Shown here piece after piece: positions 8,284 through 17,546 of a DNA stretch of 64,000 nucleotides. Origin of the DNA: Marisediminitalea aggregata (GTDB taxonomy: Bacteria > Pseudomonadota > Gammaproteobacteria > Enterobacterales > Alteromonadaceae); the NCBI RefSeq assembly GCF_900129565.1, contig NZ_FQWD01000002.1, forward strand, positions 434,001 through 498,000, written 5' to 3'. The notes under the pieces were generated by a model. It worked only from the letters and a program-made list of their open reading frames with translations, ran no database searches and had not been told where the DNA came from. A program made the position numbers and the translations under genes. Positions within the stretch are counted from its first letter, which is position 1, and each line of letters begins with the position of its first letter.

Positions 8284-9646
8284 GTACTGCTTTTAAGTCA
8301 TCATGAAATTTAATTAGGTAACTATCAGTCATACCAGACACAAAATCTGCTAAAAGTTGTGCTTTTGCATAAGTGGTATCTTTATCACTTCTTCCGTTAT
8401 AAACCCTAGTATAACTCTCTGATATACGTGCTTTCACATACTTATCGAAAAGCGAATTTCCAGACAAACCATTTAACGCTTCCCATAACATATCCAAAGT
8501 ATTTTTTATGTAATGAGAACCGTTCAGCTCAAGTTTTAAAACGTCTTTATGTTGGAAACCAAACTCAAATGCAAACCTCTTTAAAGTCTTACAAAGGTAC
8601 GCTGAATCTGATTTTTCAATTAATTCATAATTCTTTGCTTTTCCAGATAAGATAATATTTTTATCTTTTACAAAAGTATCTACACTATCTTTTACCATTT
8701 CTGCTATCGCGTACACTCTGAACATCTGCATCGAGATATCACTTAATTCAGCGCCGCTTAATTCTTCTTTTGAAAACTCTTCAAACTTACCTTCAGATTT
8801 AGATATCAGTGATAAAACCTTGCCATTATGATTAGCATGCTTTTTCAGATAGCTAATTAAGTCCTGAAAAGATGCCAAGCCTTTTTTTATTATATCTTCA
8901 GCATCAATTACTGAGTACGCAATATCGTCACAAGCTTCCATAACGAATGTGAATGGGTGTCTGACCCCTTCACCCAACCCAGTTTCACTCCAAATTTCCT
9001 CTGCAACTTCACGTTCTGATTCAAAAACACCAGGCTTTTTGAAAATCTTGTCAGTCGATAAACTAAACTGGGGATATTTAATCAATGAGGCCAATGTTGC
9101 GTATGTCAGGTTTAATCCAAAGTCATCATTTAATATTTGCAACCGTGATAGCATTCTCAAAGTTTGTGCGTTTCCATCGAACTCTGTGAAATCCTTTAAT
9201 TTGGGCTCTTCCTTTAATTTATCTTTTAATTTCTCTTTAAACCATTCCCGGATTGCAACTTCACCTTGATGACCAAACGGAGGATTACCAATATCATGTG
9301 CAAGCCCTATCGCTGCAAGAAGAGATGGAACCACTCTCTGAACATTGAGTTCAGCTGCATTTTCTCCGAACACCTCCTCTGCATAATCAAAGGCAAGCCT
9401 TACACCTATACTTCTCGCTAAATTCGATACTTCGTGCGAATGTGTAAGCCTAGTTCGTACACTGTCAATTGACTCCAAAGGGAACACTTGTGTTTTGTCA
9501 GCCATCCTTCTAGTTGGAGTGGCAAACAAAATTCTGTCATAGTCTCTCTCTAACTCTAATCGGCCTGCTGAAGATTCACTTATAGCGGAGCCCAGCTTCT
9601 TATCTTTTCTTCTTGCGCCATTTAGTAATTTTTGCCAATCCAGCAT
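8267..9646 (-). CDS. dGTPase-family HD-domain dNTP triphosphohydrolase
   Basis: About 459 residues (ATG at 9646 reading MLDWQKLL, AAGGAT upstream). All metal-binding HD elements are present: THSHEV at ~68-73, AHDIGNPPFGHQGE from ~116, and the later EACDDIAYSVIDAEDI. These match Dgt, which hydrolyses dNTPs to deoxynucleoside plus triphosphate. The length is close to Dgt-type enzymes, so it looks intact. Dgt homologues also act in phage defence by draining dNTPs. Its gene overlaps the following nucleotidyltransferase, forming a two-gene unit inside the island. Substrate preference cannot be read from sequence. Confidence 0.88.
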   Translation of the reverse strand: MLDWQKLLNGARRKDKKLGSAISESSAGRLELERDYDRILFATPTRRMADKTQVFPLESIDSVRTRLTHSHEVSNLARSIGVRLAFDYAEEVFGENAAELNVQRVVPSLLAAIGLAHDIGNPPFGHQGEVAIREWFKEKLKDKLKEEPKLKDFTEFDGNAQTLRMLSRLQILNDDFGLNLTYATLASLIKYPQFSLSTDKIFKKPGVFESEREVAEEIWSETGLGEGVRHPFTFVMEACDDIAYSVIDAEDIIKKGLASFQDLISYLKKHANHNGKVLSLISKSEGKFEEFSKEELSGAELSDISMQMFRVYAIAEMVKDSVDTFVKDKNIILSGKAKNYELIEKSDSAYLCKTLKRFAFEFGFQHKDVLKLELNGSHYIKNTLDMLWEALNGLSGNSLFDKYVKARISESYTRVYNGRSDKDTTYAKAQLLADFVSGMTDSYLIKFHDDLKAVHGSNS

Positions 9647-9877
9647 AAAAAACAAATCCTTATTCTCAATATCAACACAACGTATACAATCGCATTATCA
9701 TGTCAAATTTCGCGACAATTTTCATTAAGTTAAAAACAACTTCAAGATTTATTATCCGTCTTAAGCTCGTTTTCAATGCTGGACTTTACTGCCCAGTTTC
9801 GCCGATAAATATCTCATAAGCAAAATACGCAAAAACGGGGATCTTATTTGAATACATCATTCAAATAGGAACCTCAA

Positions 9878-10279
9878 ATGAAACACATTAAACAATGGCC
9901 CGAGCACATCGACTTAGGCCTGCCTTCCCCCTCCCATAAAGGCCTAATCGCGCTATTAACTGAGCCATTTAGCACTACACAGGAAGCCGCAGAGTTTTGG
10001 CTCGAGTACTGCCGCGAGCTTCTCATCATCGAATCTGAATCTGAACTGGTATCTGAATACGAGCTTATCCAACTGTGCCTGGAAAGACCTTGTAATTCCC
10101 ATACCACATTTCAGTTCAAGTCAGGGTGGGGCCACCATTTTCTGCTTCACCATATCATTTTGCCCACTAACACAGATTACTGTGTACTTAGCATGCCCTC
10201 ATTAAACTACTTTGTGCTCTTTGTTAATCTACCTTCGTGTGAATTCAGTATAATCACCAAGTTAACTCAGCGAGGCTGA
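9878..10279 (+). CDS. Small ORF at the right island end, reading through attR
   Basis: The ATG has AGGAACC upstream. Residues 1-75 have ordinary coding composition (EEFW-like segment EAAEFWLEYCRELLII, then an acidic ESESELVSEYELIQ stretch). From residue ~77 the frame passes through the 25-bp tRNA-derived repeat (FKSGWGHH) and on into flanking DNA, so the C-terminal third is probably not original. I do not recognise a family. It could be an island gene truncated and refitted by recombination at the attachment site, or a small excision or control factor. Codon use is less AT-rich than the rest of the island. Confidence 0.45.
   Translation: MKHIKQWPEHIDLGLPSPSHKGLIALLTEPFSTTQEAAEFWLEYCRELLIIESESELVSEYELIQLCLERPCNSHTTFQFKSGWGHHFLLHHIILPTNTDYCVLSMPSLNYFVLFVNLPSCEFSIITKLTQRG
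10114..10138 (+). repeat. attR-like direct repeat (copy of tRNA 3' end)
   Basis: An exact 25-base copy of positions 5358-5382, from GTTCAAG to CCACCAT. No tRNA body precedes it, so it is the distal attachment repeat of the island. Confidence 0.85.
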
Positions 10280-10281
10280 CC

Positions 10282-10962
10282 ATGCATTTAAACAGCGATT
10301 TTTCCCAGCGTGTTGTAATCAGACCGGAAGAATATGGCTTCGTACCTTCCCCACTGTCGGGTGTGTCACGAATGATGTTCGACCGGGTAGGTGATGAAGT
10401 GGCACGCGCCACCAGCATTGTTCGCTACGAACCCGGCGCTGGCTATTCTGGTCATGTACATGAGGGTGGCGAGGAAATCTTTGTGCTGTCCGGTACCTTT
10501 AGCGACGAGCACGGGGATTATCCGGCAGGCAGTTATTTACGCAATCCGCCTGGCAGTGCCCATACCCCCTACTCTGCTGAAGGCTGTACTATTCTGGTTA
10601 AGCTGTGGCAGTTTGCCAGCACGGATTCCGAATTCGTTAATGTCAGTACCCTCGATATGCGCTTTATGCCGGGGCTGGTTGAGGGTTTATCGGTCTTGCC
10701 GTTACATGAACACGAAGGCGTGAACACTGCATTAGTGCGCTGGGCACCTCACACGCAATTTAATCCTCATACCCACCCAGGTGGTGAAGAAATTCTGGTG
10801 CTCGAAGGCTGCTTTTACGATGAACACGGCGAATACCCTGAAGGTACATGGATTCGCAGTCCAAGATATTCACAACATACGCCATTTACGAGGGATGAAG
10901 GGGCGCTTATTTACGTGAAGGTGGGCCACCTTGGCGCTAATTTGCTGGGTGATAATTTATAG
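10282..10962 (+). CDS. Double-cupin protein (ChrR-like cupin_7 domains)
   Basis: A 226-residue protein made of two similar cupin halves. The first carries HVHEGGEEIFVLSG and the second HTHPGGEEILVLEG, each followed by DEHGDYP or DEHGEYP and a later H (SAHTPY; SQHTPF), giving one His/Glu metal site per half. Anti-sigma factor ChrR uses the same cupin type to bind zinc and sense oxidative stress, but the ChrR N-terminal sigma-binding domain is absent and no sigma gene is adjacent. It is most likely a cytoplasmic metal-dependent enzyme or sensor. It is the first host gene to the right of the island. Confidence 0.82.
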   Translation: MHLNSDFSQRVVIRPEEYGFVPSPLSGVSRMMFDRVGDEVARATSIVRYEPGAGYSGHVHEGGEEIFVLSGTFSDEHGDYPAGSYLRNPPGSAHTPYSAEGCTILVKLWQFASTDSEFVNVSTLDMRFMPGLVEGLSVLPLHEHEGVNTALVRWAPHTQFNPHTHPGGEEILVLEGCFYDEHGEYPEGTWIRSPRYSQHTPFTRDEGALIYVKVGHLGANLLGDNL

Positions 10963-11017
10963 CGCCCGCATTAATCATGGAGCGGGCAAAAGAGCCCGCC
11001 AGCGATAAACTAACGGA

Positions 11018-12454
11018 TTAGCTCAGCCATCCTTTGCGAATGCGGGAAACGCGATAGCGCCATACGCAAGCGGCAAAAACAATGAATGCCGTGTCGATAA
11101 CCAGCGAGTTTGCCACCAGAACGTCCGGGTAATGCACCACGATATGCGTGACTGGCAATAAAACAAGCAGTGCCGTAAGTATTTTCAGCAAACTCATGTG
11201 TGTCTTTACCAGGGTTTTCTGCAACAGTGCGCCAATTAGCACAGCCGTTAAAACAAACCAGAAAACCGGCTTGGTCGGCAGGCCGATAACTAGAGAGGCA
11301 ATCGCGGCAATCACCATTGCAATGGGCGTTCCCCACACTGTGCCCATCCAAAGTTGGTTTAGCACATCCTGCTTCTGGCGCTTTGCCAGCCACAGGTTTA
11401 TTCCCGTTACAGAAATTATCGTAAGCGCGAAGCCCATTAATCCGAAAAAGATTTTCATAGTTTCAGGCCCGAAGTGGCCAAAGTGAATGCGGTACACCGA
11501 AAAAATCGCCTGCTGCCCGGCTTTGCCGTCGGAATACCCCACTTTGTTAATGTAATTGCCGTAGGAGTCAAAGCGGTACTGTTCAGCGTAGATCAGCTTA
11601 TCCATGTGCTGCGAACTCAATAAGATATACTGGCCGTCCCGCGTGGCATTCTCGAGCGTTACGAAAATGGGCTGAGTATCAGGCGCAATGCGTTTTAATT
11701 CAGACAACGCCCCCGCTATGTTCGCTACCTGGGGTTGCGCTTCTACCTGTATGGATGAACCGTAGATGTCGGCAAACAAATCCATTTTGTTACCGTCATA
11801 CAGCGCATCGGCGTAAAATGACGTCAGGAACGACGCCAGGCCAAAATACACACCGGTTAGCGCAATCATTAAATGAAAGGGGAGTCCCCACACGCTCATT
11901 CGATTGTGCAAATCACCTTGAGTTAGCTGTTCGTTATTGCCGGTACGCAGGCGAAATGCGTCTTTAAAAATACGCCTATGGGCAATGATCCCGGAAATAA
12001 TCAGTGCGCTTAGCATGGCCCCTAACATACTCACTATCATCATGCCCGTGTCTTCAGGCAAATGCAGTGCAACATGCAAATCTACAATCAAATCAGTAAT
12101 GGGGGTACTGGAAGGTTCACTCAAGGTGCCATCAGGCGCAATGTTCCACACCTCGCCGTCTGCACTAATACGCGCACGAGGCAGGTCCTGTGTTGGCAAG
12201 CGCACAACAATATCGCCTTCCGCGCTGCCGCCTTGCATGGTTAAAAACTGCTCGTAGGCAGCCTGAATGGTGTCAGGTGAATAATCGAGGTTGTCTGCGA
12301 TGTGGGGTTGTTCCCAACGCAGCAGTTCCTGTGAAAACACCGAAAGCGCACCGGAAAAGCACACCCAGTACATCAGCACACTCACGGCCAGCCCAATCCA
12401 TGCATGGCTTTTTAACGCATTTTTATTGGCGTTGGGAGAAATCGAAATTTTCAT
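11018..12454 (-). CDS. PepSY-domain membrane protein, ferric reductase-like
   Basis: A protein of ~478 residues starting MKISISPN directly after the stop of the upstream membrane gene (TAGTATG). It has the PepSY-associated architecture: an N-terminal membrane span (HAWIGLAVSVLMYWVCFSGAL), a periplasmic PepSY region, a second span with DLHVALHLPEDTG, a third with GLPFHLMIALTG, and a cluster of four hydrophobic segments at the C-terminus. Such proteins next to siderophore receptors are thought to reduce or release iron from ferric siderophores. It is last in a three-gene unit with the TonB receptor upstream. Confidence 0.85.
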   Translation of the reverse strand: MKISISPNANKNALKSHAWIGLAVSVLMYWVCFSGALSVFSQELLRWEQPHIADNLDYSPDTIQAAYEQFLTMQGGSAEGDIVVRLPTQDLPRARISADGEVWNIAPDGTLSEPSSTPITDLIVDLHVALHLPEDTGMMIVSMLGAMLSALIISGIIAHRRIFKDAFRLRTGNNEQLTQGDLHNRMSVWGLPFHLMIALTGVYFGLASFLTSFYADALYDGNKMDLFADIYGSSIQVEAQPQVANIAGALSELKRIAPDTQPIFVTLENATRDGQYILLSSQHMDKLIYAEQYRFDSYGNYINKVGYSDGKAGQQAIFSVYRIHFGHFGPETMKIFFGLMGFALTIISVTGINLWLAKRQKQDVLNQLWMGTVWGTPIAMVIAAIASLVIGLPTKPVFWFVLTAVLIGALLQKTLVKTHMSLLKILTALLVLLPVTHIVVHYPDVLVANSLVIDTAFIVFAACVWRYRVSRIRKGWLS

Positions 12455-12455
12455 A

Positions 12456-13013
12456 CTAAACACTGTAAATTAGCAAATAACTCAATGCGCCAATGACGCT
12501 GACTGATATAACCGGTCGCCACTCTGTGTTGTCGGCACACAGCCAGTAAACAAACGCCCCCCACAACACCGGCATGGTGTATATGCCCAATGCAATCTGG
12601 TCCACCTTGTCCATGGGCAAAGTCGTGGTCCACACAACGGTGAGTAGCATGGCACTTATGGCGCAAAGAAATATACAGGCAGCGGCTTTCAGCAAGCGTA
12701 GCGTTAAGTGACTGGCGCCCGGCCATTGCATACCCGACTCAAAGGGCAGCACAACCCGCTTGATATCTTTGTCTATGCGCTGTCTGGCGAGGTAAATCCA
12801 GGTCCATGCCTGCAGTGAAAACGCCACAACGGCATAACATGCTCCCAGTTCAGGCCCGTGTTCAAGACACCATAACCAAAGGCTGACCAGCATCAAACCA
12901 ACCGCAAAGCCTTTTATGAGTCGCCCGGTTGTGGGCTGATGGGTGCGCCAGGCTGCATAAAACAGCCCAACCGCAAAAGCGCTGCCGGCGAAGGCAGCGA
13001 GAGATAACATCAT
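12456..13013 (-). CDS. Small multi-span membrane protein of the iron-uptake unit
   Basis: A 185-residue protein with five or so hydrophobic spans (MMLSLAAFAGSAFAVGLFYA, LIKGFAVGLMLVSLWLWCL, YAVVAFSLQAWTWIYLA, AACIFLCAISAMLLTVVW, ISVSVIGALSYLLIYSV). I do not recognise the family with certainty; it occupies the place where DUF3325/DUF3649-type proteins occur in similar clusters. It sits 10 bases after the receptor stop and abuts the PepSY gene, so it is co-transcribed and probably helps siderophore-iron handling in the inner membrane. Confidence 0.72.
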   Translation of the reverse strand: MMLSLAAFAGSAFAVGLFYAAWRTHQPTTGRLIKGFAVGLMLVSLWLWCLEHGPELGACYAVVAFSLQAWTWIYLARQRIDKDIKRVVLPFESGMQWPGASHLTLRLLKAAACIFLCAISAMLLTVVWTTTLPMDKVDQIALGIYTMPVLWGAFVYWLCADNTEWRPVISVSVIGALSYLLIYSV

Positions 13014-13023
13014 GGTTTACCTA

Positions 13024-15198
13024 TTAAAAGTTCACTGACGCCGATAGCTTAACCGTTCGCGGTTCACTCAGCACCAGATAATTAGAACCAGGATAACCAC
13101 CAACAGAGGCCCAGTAATTGTTGTCGAAAACGTTATCGATGCGTGCACGCAGCGTGATGTCGGTCAAACCAACCAGGAAGCTGTAACGCGCACCAATATC
13201 AAACCGGTTCGATGCTTCAACTTCCAGACTGTTGTCTGCACTGGCGTATTGCTCTGAGGTATAGGCTGCACGCGCGTCCAGCGTAAGACCAGGTACGGCA
13301 ATTACGTCCCACTCAACATTCACATTCAGTTGAAGCTCAGGTACGCCGATTGCTGTTTTGCCGTCTAACAGGCCGTCCTGCGTTTTGGTCATTTCGGCAT
13401 CCAGCCAGGTGAAACCTCCCACAACGCGCAGGTTGTCGGACGGCATGCCGAACACACTTAATTCAACGCCCTGATTTTCCTGCTCGCCGTCAGTAGAGAA
13501 TACATTGTCTTTCACCACAGATGATTGCTTGGACGTGCTAAACACACTCAGCGCGCCACCATACTGACCCGCATCGTATTTTACGCCCACTTCAATTTGT
13601 TCGGCACTGTAAGGGGCAAACACTTCACCGGCATTGGTGATTGGTTCGCCACCGCTGCTAGCCGGTGCCACTTCACCTGGCAATAGTCCCTCAATGTAGT
13701 TAGCGTAATAAGACAGCTGCTCTGACGATTTATAAACCACACCCGCGACTGGTGTGAATTTGGACTCGTCATATAACGACAACGCAGAGCCATCGTTATA
13801 GTTGAACGTACGGGTTTCGATATTCTGTAAACGGCCACCTACTGTTACCAGTAATTTACCTTCCAGCAATGACAGCATATCGGCAATGGCAACACTCGAC
13901 AGGTCGGTTTCTTCGGTCACCAGCGGGTTGTTAAGTTCACCCCCTACAAAAAAGTCTGCTGCAGGCATGTCAGCCGGTTGAGGGTCGTAAATGCTACCCG
14001 GGAAACCAGCGAAGCTGGAAAACGCGTAGGCGTTTTCAGAAGACAGAGAAAACACAGATGCAGACGTGATGAGCGTATGCGCCACATCGCCGGTTTCAAA
14101 TTCCATGTTCACGCCAACTTCACCAGAGCGAATGCTATCGTTGCGAACGTTATCAAAGCGATAAGCGCTGCTGTCGCCACTCACTTGTGCAGTAGGGTTA
14201 GCAAAGATATTGTCTTCTTCCCCTTCGCGGAAACCATACGCTACCCAGCCAGTGATAGTGTCGGTAAAGTCATATTCACCGCGCACTGCACCAAAAAACT
14301 GACGTTCGTTTGTATAGGTCCAGGGCTGAGCAAAATTGGTATCACTTTCCGGCGCTTTTGGAATGCCACCTGATGGCGTGACTGCCGGGCGTGGCGCATC
14401 GACCTGGTGGTCCTGAAAGCCTAAATCCAGGGACACGCGCACTTTTTCGCCTTCGTGATCGATACCTACCGAGGCCACGCTCAAATCGCGATCCTGATTA
14501 TCAACACTGGTTTCACCGCCGCGTTGAACCAGATTAACACGGACACCCGTGCTGTTACCTTCTTCACCAAAACGACGGCTCACATCTACTGCACCTAACA
14601 AGTGCCCTTGTGATTCGTAGCCCAGAGTGAAGCGATTAAGCGGCTCTTCGCCGGCCCGCTTCGGCACAATATTCACCGAACCGCCCAGTCCACTGCCACC
14701 CGGAGCCGCGCCGTTTAGGAAAGCACTGGCACCACGAAACACTTCAACGCGCTCTAACAGCTCAGCCGCCACATATTGACGAGGCAAAATACCGAATAAC
14801 CCGTTGTAGGTCATATCGTCAGAATACACGGGCAAACCGCGCATTACGTACAGTTCCTGGAAATTACCAAATCCTTTTGCAACGCGCACTACCGGGTCGT
14901 TTTGTAGCACATCAGCCACACTGCGTGACTGCTGTTCGCGAATAATATCGGCCGTAAAGTTAATGCTGTTAAAAGGTGAATCCATCATATCCAGGTTGCC
15001 CAGGATACCGGCTCGGCCCCCACGAGACACCTGTCCACCAGCAAAACTGTCGTTCAGTTTTACCTGAGAACCACTTACGGTGATATGTTCAACATCGTCA
15101 GTTGCGTCACTGTTTTGCTGCGGGGCCTGAGCATATACAGCCTGACTGGCCATCGCTAAACCGATCATTACCGCTAACGCATTTTTACGAGGACTCAT
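13024..15198 (-). CDS. TonB-dependent siderophore receptor
   Basis: About 724 residues from the ATG at 15198 (TTGGAG upstream), reading MSPRKNALAV. A signal peptide ends near VYAQA. A plug follows with SRSVADVLQNDPVVRVAKGFG, YVMRGLPVYSDDMTYNGL and RVEVFRGASAFLNGAAPGG, then a long beta-barrel ending in the aromatic C-terminus SASVNF. The plug wording is that of ferric-siderophore receptors (FhuE/FecA-like). It imports iron chelates across the outer membrane with TonB-ExbBD, which are not in this window. A candidate Fur box lies 44-58 bases upstream. Confidence 0.92.
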   Translation of the reverse strand: MSPRKNALAVMIGLAMASQAVYAQAPQQNSDATDDVEHITVSGSQVKLNDSFAGGQVSRGGRAGILGNLDMMDSPFNSINFTADIIREQQSRSVADVLQNDPVVRVAKGFGNFQELYVMRGLPVYSDDMTYNGLFGILPRQYVAAELLERVEVFRGASAFLNGAAPGGSGLGGSVNIVPKRAGEEPLNRFTLGYESQGHLLGAVDVSRRFGEEGNSTGVRVNLVQRGGETSVDNQDRDLSVASVGIDHEGEKVRVSLDLGFQDHQVDAPRPAVTPSGGIPKAPESDTNFAQPWTYTNERQFFGAVRGEYDFTDTITGWVAYGFREGEEDNIFANPTAQVSGDSSAYRFDNVRNDSIRSGEVGVNMEFETGDVAHTLITSASVFSLSSENAYAFSSFAGFPGSIYDPQPADMPAADFFVGGELNNPLVTEETDLSSVAIADMLSLLEGKLLVTVGGRLQNIETRTFNYNDGSALSLYDESKFTPVAGVVYKSSEQLSYYANYIEGLLPGEVAPASSGGEPITNAGEVFAPYSAEQIEVGVKYDAGQYGGALSVFSTSKQSSVVKDNVFSTDGEQENQGVELSVFGMPSDNLRVVGGFTWLDAEMTKTQDGLLDGKTAIGVPELQLNVNVEWDVIAVPGLTLDARAAYTSEQYASADNSLEVEASNRFDIGARYSFLVGLTDITLRARIDNVFDNNYWASVGGYPGSNYLVLSEPRTVKLSASVNF

Positions 15199-15241
15199 TA
15201 ATACTCCAACTCTGAATTGCACTTATAAAATAAAATGCAAA

Positions 15242-15256
15242 TGATAGTTATTTTTA
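15242..15256. promoter_or_regulatory. Candidate Fur box of the siderophore receptor
   Basis: TGATAGTTATTTTTA fits the 7-1-7 Fur consensus (TGATAAT-n-ATTATCA) at most positions and sits 44-58 bases upstream of the receptor ATG, where Fur normally overlaps the promoter. The match is partial, so this is a candidate only. Confidence 0.45.
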
Positions 15257-15438
15257 TATAGATAGACAACGCATTTGCCGTGTTCAGCACTGAAAATAAG
15301 ACCATTGACGGCCAAAGCGCTGACCGTTGATTACTATACGAACAACCAGGTCCGAAGCCGGATAAAAAAAGAAAGTCACAGGGAAGTGTTATGCCTGACC
15401 GCAGGCGCAGTCAGGCGAATGTGCTGGTAATCCTACGT

Positions 15439-15936
15439 TTAGTCAGCTTTGGGTTGCGTGGATTGAACGTAAGCACCCGTTTCCCACAGCGGCACGGTGG
15501 AAATACTGTGCTTGTAGCTACCAGAGGTTTCTTTGGTGCTGTAAGACAGGTAAATCAGCGTTTGCGATTTGGCGTCGTAAATACGGCGCAATTTCATGTT
15601 TTTGAAAAACACGCTTTTGGATTTTTTAAAAATCACTTCACCGGAGTCTGACTTGTCGATAGCCGCGATCATCGCTGCGTTGATTGGGCCGGTTTGACGG
15701 CAGGCAATAGAACTGTCTGACGGGTCCGATAAATCCAAATCCGCTTCGATACTTGAAATATGACAGGTTACGCCAGTTACCACCGGATCCTCTAAAGCAT
15801 CGATTTTAATGTCTTTGGTTGTAAAGACACCCAGCGACACATCGCCCACTTCGCTGTCGCTACAGCCGCTCAACACCACCGCTGAAGTCATTACCAGTAC
15901 TGACGCTATTGATTTTAAACACCGTTGTACACGCAT
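15439..15936 (-). CDS. creA: CreA-family lipoprotein
   Basis: About 165 residues from the ATG at 15936 (AAGGAT upstream; a longer frame to 16008 lacks a site). A signal sequence ends in a lipobox-like VVLSGCSDSE. The mature part has the CreA signature: VGDVSLGVFTTKDIKIDALEDPVVTGVTCHIS, split here only for naming the family, followed by the DPSDSSIACRQTGPI segment and the conserved FKKSKSVFFKNMKLRRIYD stretch. CreA is a conserved periplasmic protein of uncertain role. It lies downstream of hutH on the same strand but with its own ribosome site. Confidence 0.88.
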   Translation of the reverse strand: MRVQRCLKSIASVLVMTSAVVLSGCSDSEVGDVSLGVFTTKDIKIDALEDPVVTGVTCHISSIEADLDLSDPSDSSIACRQTGPINAAMIAAIDKSDSGEVIFKKSKSVFFKNMKLRRIYDAKSQTLIYLSYSTKETSGSYKHSISTVPLWETGAYVQSTQPKAD

Positions 15937-16019
15937 CTTTTCTATCCTTATGCTCTGTCGCCATACAGCAAAGCCGTTGAAGGTAACCCGTTTGGTTACC
16001 TTACTCACTGTCTTCTCCG

Positions 16020-17546
16020 CTACTCATCGAGCAGCTGTAGTTGAGTAGTGTCCATCAAATCATGACGCTTTATCAACTGTTTCGCGGCTTCAATGTCTGG
16101 CGCAAAATACCTATCCTTGTCGTAAAAAGGCACGTCATTGCGCAGCAACTGCATTAAAGACTGCAGACGCTCACTGGTTTGCAGCGGCTTTCTGAAATCC
16201 AGTCCCTGACATGCCGCCAGCCACTCAATAGCCAGAATGCCCGCAACGTTGTCGAAAATATCACGCAGTCTGCGCGCTGCGAACGTTGCCATCGACACAT
16301 GGTCTTCCTGGTTTGCAGACGTAGGTAACGAGTCAATCGACGCTGGATGCGCCAGTGTTTTGTTCTCACTCGCCAGTGCCGCACAGGTAACCTGCGCAAT
16401 CATAAAGCCAGAATTCACACCGCCATTTTCTACCAGAAACGGAGGGAGTCCGCTCAGGTGCGTGTCGATCATCAGTGACATTCTGCGCTCAGACAGCGCA
16501 CCAATTTCCGATAAAGCTATAGCCAGCATATCGGCAGCCATCGCGACCGTTTCAGCATGGAAATTACCACCAGACAAAATATCACCGGTATCGGCAAACA
16601 CCAGCGGATTGTCACTTACGCCATTGGCTTCTGTTACCAGAATCTCCGTTGCGAAACGCATTTGTTGTAAACACGCGCCCATTACCTGAGGCTGACAGCG
16701 CAAGGAATACGGGTCCTGCACTTTTTCGCAGCCCTGGTGCGAATTGCCGATGTCACTGGTTGCCAACAACTCGCGAAACGCTGTGGCTACATCGCTTTGG
16801 GTTTTATGACCACGCACTGCGTGAATACGAGCATCAAACGGCACACGAGAGCCCAACGCGGCATCCACGGTTAACGCACCAATACCAATGGCGCTGTACA
16901 AAGCGTTTTCGGTGTAAAACAGCCCCTGTAATGCGAACGCCGTTGAAGCCTGGGTGCCGTTCAGCAGTGCTAAACCTTCTTTTGGCGCAAGGGCGATAGG
17001 CTCTAACCCAGCGATATTAAGAGCTTGTTTAGCCTCAATGCGTTCACCGCGATAAAATGCTTCACCTTCGCCCAGCAACACCACGCTCATATGCGCAAGC
17101 GGCGCTAAGTCACCGCTTGCCCCTACAGATCCTTTTTCAGGAATAGCCGGGTACACTTCGGCGTTATACAGCTTAATCAGCGCTTCGACCACACTCAGGC
17201 GAATACCGGAATAGCCGCGCGCCAGCGAGTTGATTTTCAAAAGCATCAACAGGCGCACCGTGTCTTCACTCATGAAATCACCGGTTCCGGCCGCATGCGA
17301 CAACACAATACTGCGCTGCAGAAGCTCCAGTTCCTCTACATCGATACGGGTATTGGCCAGCAGGCCAAACCCGGTATTAATGCCATATACAGTGCGGTTT
17401 TCTTTTATGACGTCGAGCACGGTTTGCTCTGAAGCCTGAATAGCCGCTTTGGCGCTGCCATCGAGCGACAGACTGACATGTTGTCGAAATACAGTGCGCA
17501 GTTGCTGTAGCGTCAGGGTGCCAGGAATAAGGGTTAACGTATCCAT
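16020..17546 (-). CDS. hutH: Histidine ammonia-lyase
   Basis: A 508-residue enzyme of the aromatic ammonia-lyase family; it deaminates L-histidine to urocanate, the first step of histidine degradation. The MIO cofactor triad Ala-Ser-Gly is in [14 protein letters not shown] (residues ~140-153). Other family marks are [10 protein letters not shown] near the start, [16 protein letters not shown], and [19 protein letters not shown]. Length matches the usual ~510. Its ATG overlaps the hutU stop by one base, so hutU-hutH are coupled. Expression should depend on the HutC operator upstream. Confidence 0.97.
   Translation of the reverse strand: MDTLTLIPGTLTLQQLRTVFRQHVSLSLDGSAKAAIQASEQTVLDVIKENRTVYGINTGFGLLANTRIDVEELELLQRSIVLSHAAGTGDFMSEDTVRLLMLLKINSLARGYSGIRLSVVEALIKLYNAEVYPAIPEKGSVGASGDLAPLAHMSVVLLGEGEAFYRGERIEAKQALNIAGLEPIALAPKEGLALLNGTQASTAFALQGLFYTENALYSAIGIGALTVDAALGSRVPFDARIHAVRGHKTQSDVATAFRELLATSDIGNSHQGCEKVQDPYSLRCQPQVMGACLQQMRFATEILVTEANGVSDNPLVFADTGDILSGGNFHAETVAMAADMLAIALSEIGALSERRMSLMIDTHLSGLPPFLVENGGVNSGFMIAQVTCAALASENKTLAHPASIDSLPTSANQEDHVSMATFAARRLRDIFDNVAGILAIEWLAACQGLDFRKPLQTSERLQSLMQLLRNDVPFYDKDRYFAPDIEAAKQLIKRHDLMDTTQLQLLDE

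Larger units (their letters stand above)
5383..10138. mobile_element. Integrase-less ~4.8-kb genomic island in a tRNA gene
   Basis: The block is bounded by exact 25-bp direct repeats, the left one being the 3' end of an intact tRNA. Its main genes (5.6-9.6 kb) are visibly AT-richer in base and codon use than either flank. It holds two same-direction gene pairs that converge: DUF4365 plus unknown (+), and dGTPase plus nucleotidyltransferase (-), and a short ORF that reads into the right repeat. No integrase, excisionase, transposase or replication gene was recognised, so it is either a decayed element or a satellite moved in trans. Boundaries are seen directly; mobility and function are inference. 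Confidence 0.75.

Noticed and set aside
5383..10113. Integrase or transposase in the island
   Set aside because: I searched the gene motifs for tyrosine recombinase R-H-R-Y or DDE signatures and saw none.
13978..14373. 131-residue antisense frame in the TonB receptor
   Set aside because: Shadow of a well-supported gene with no independent features.
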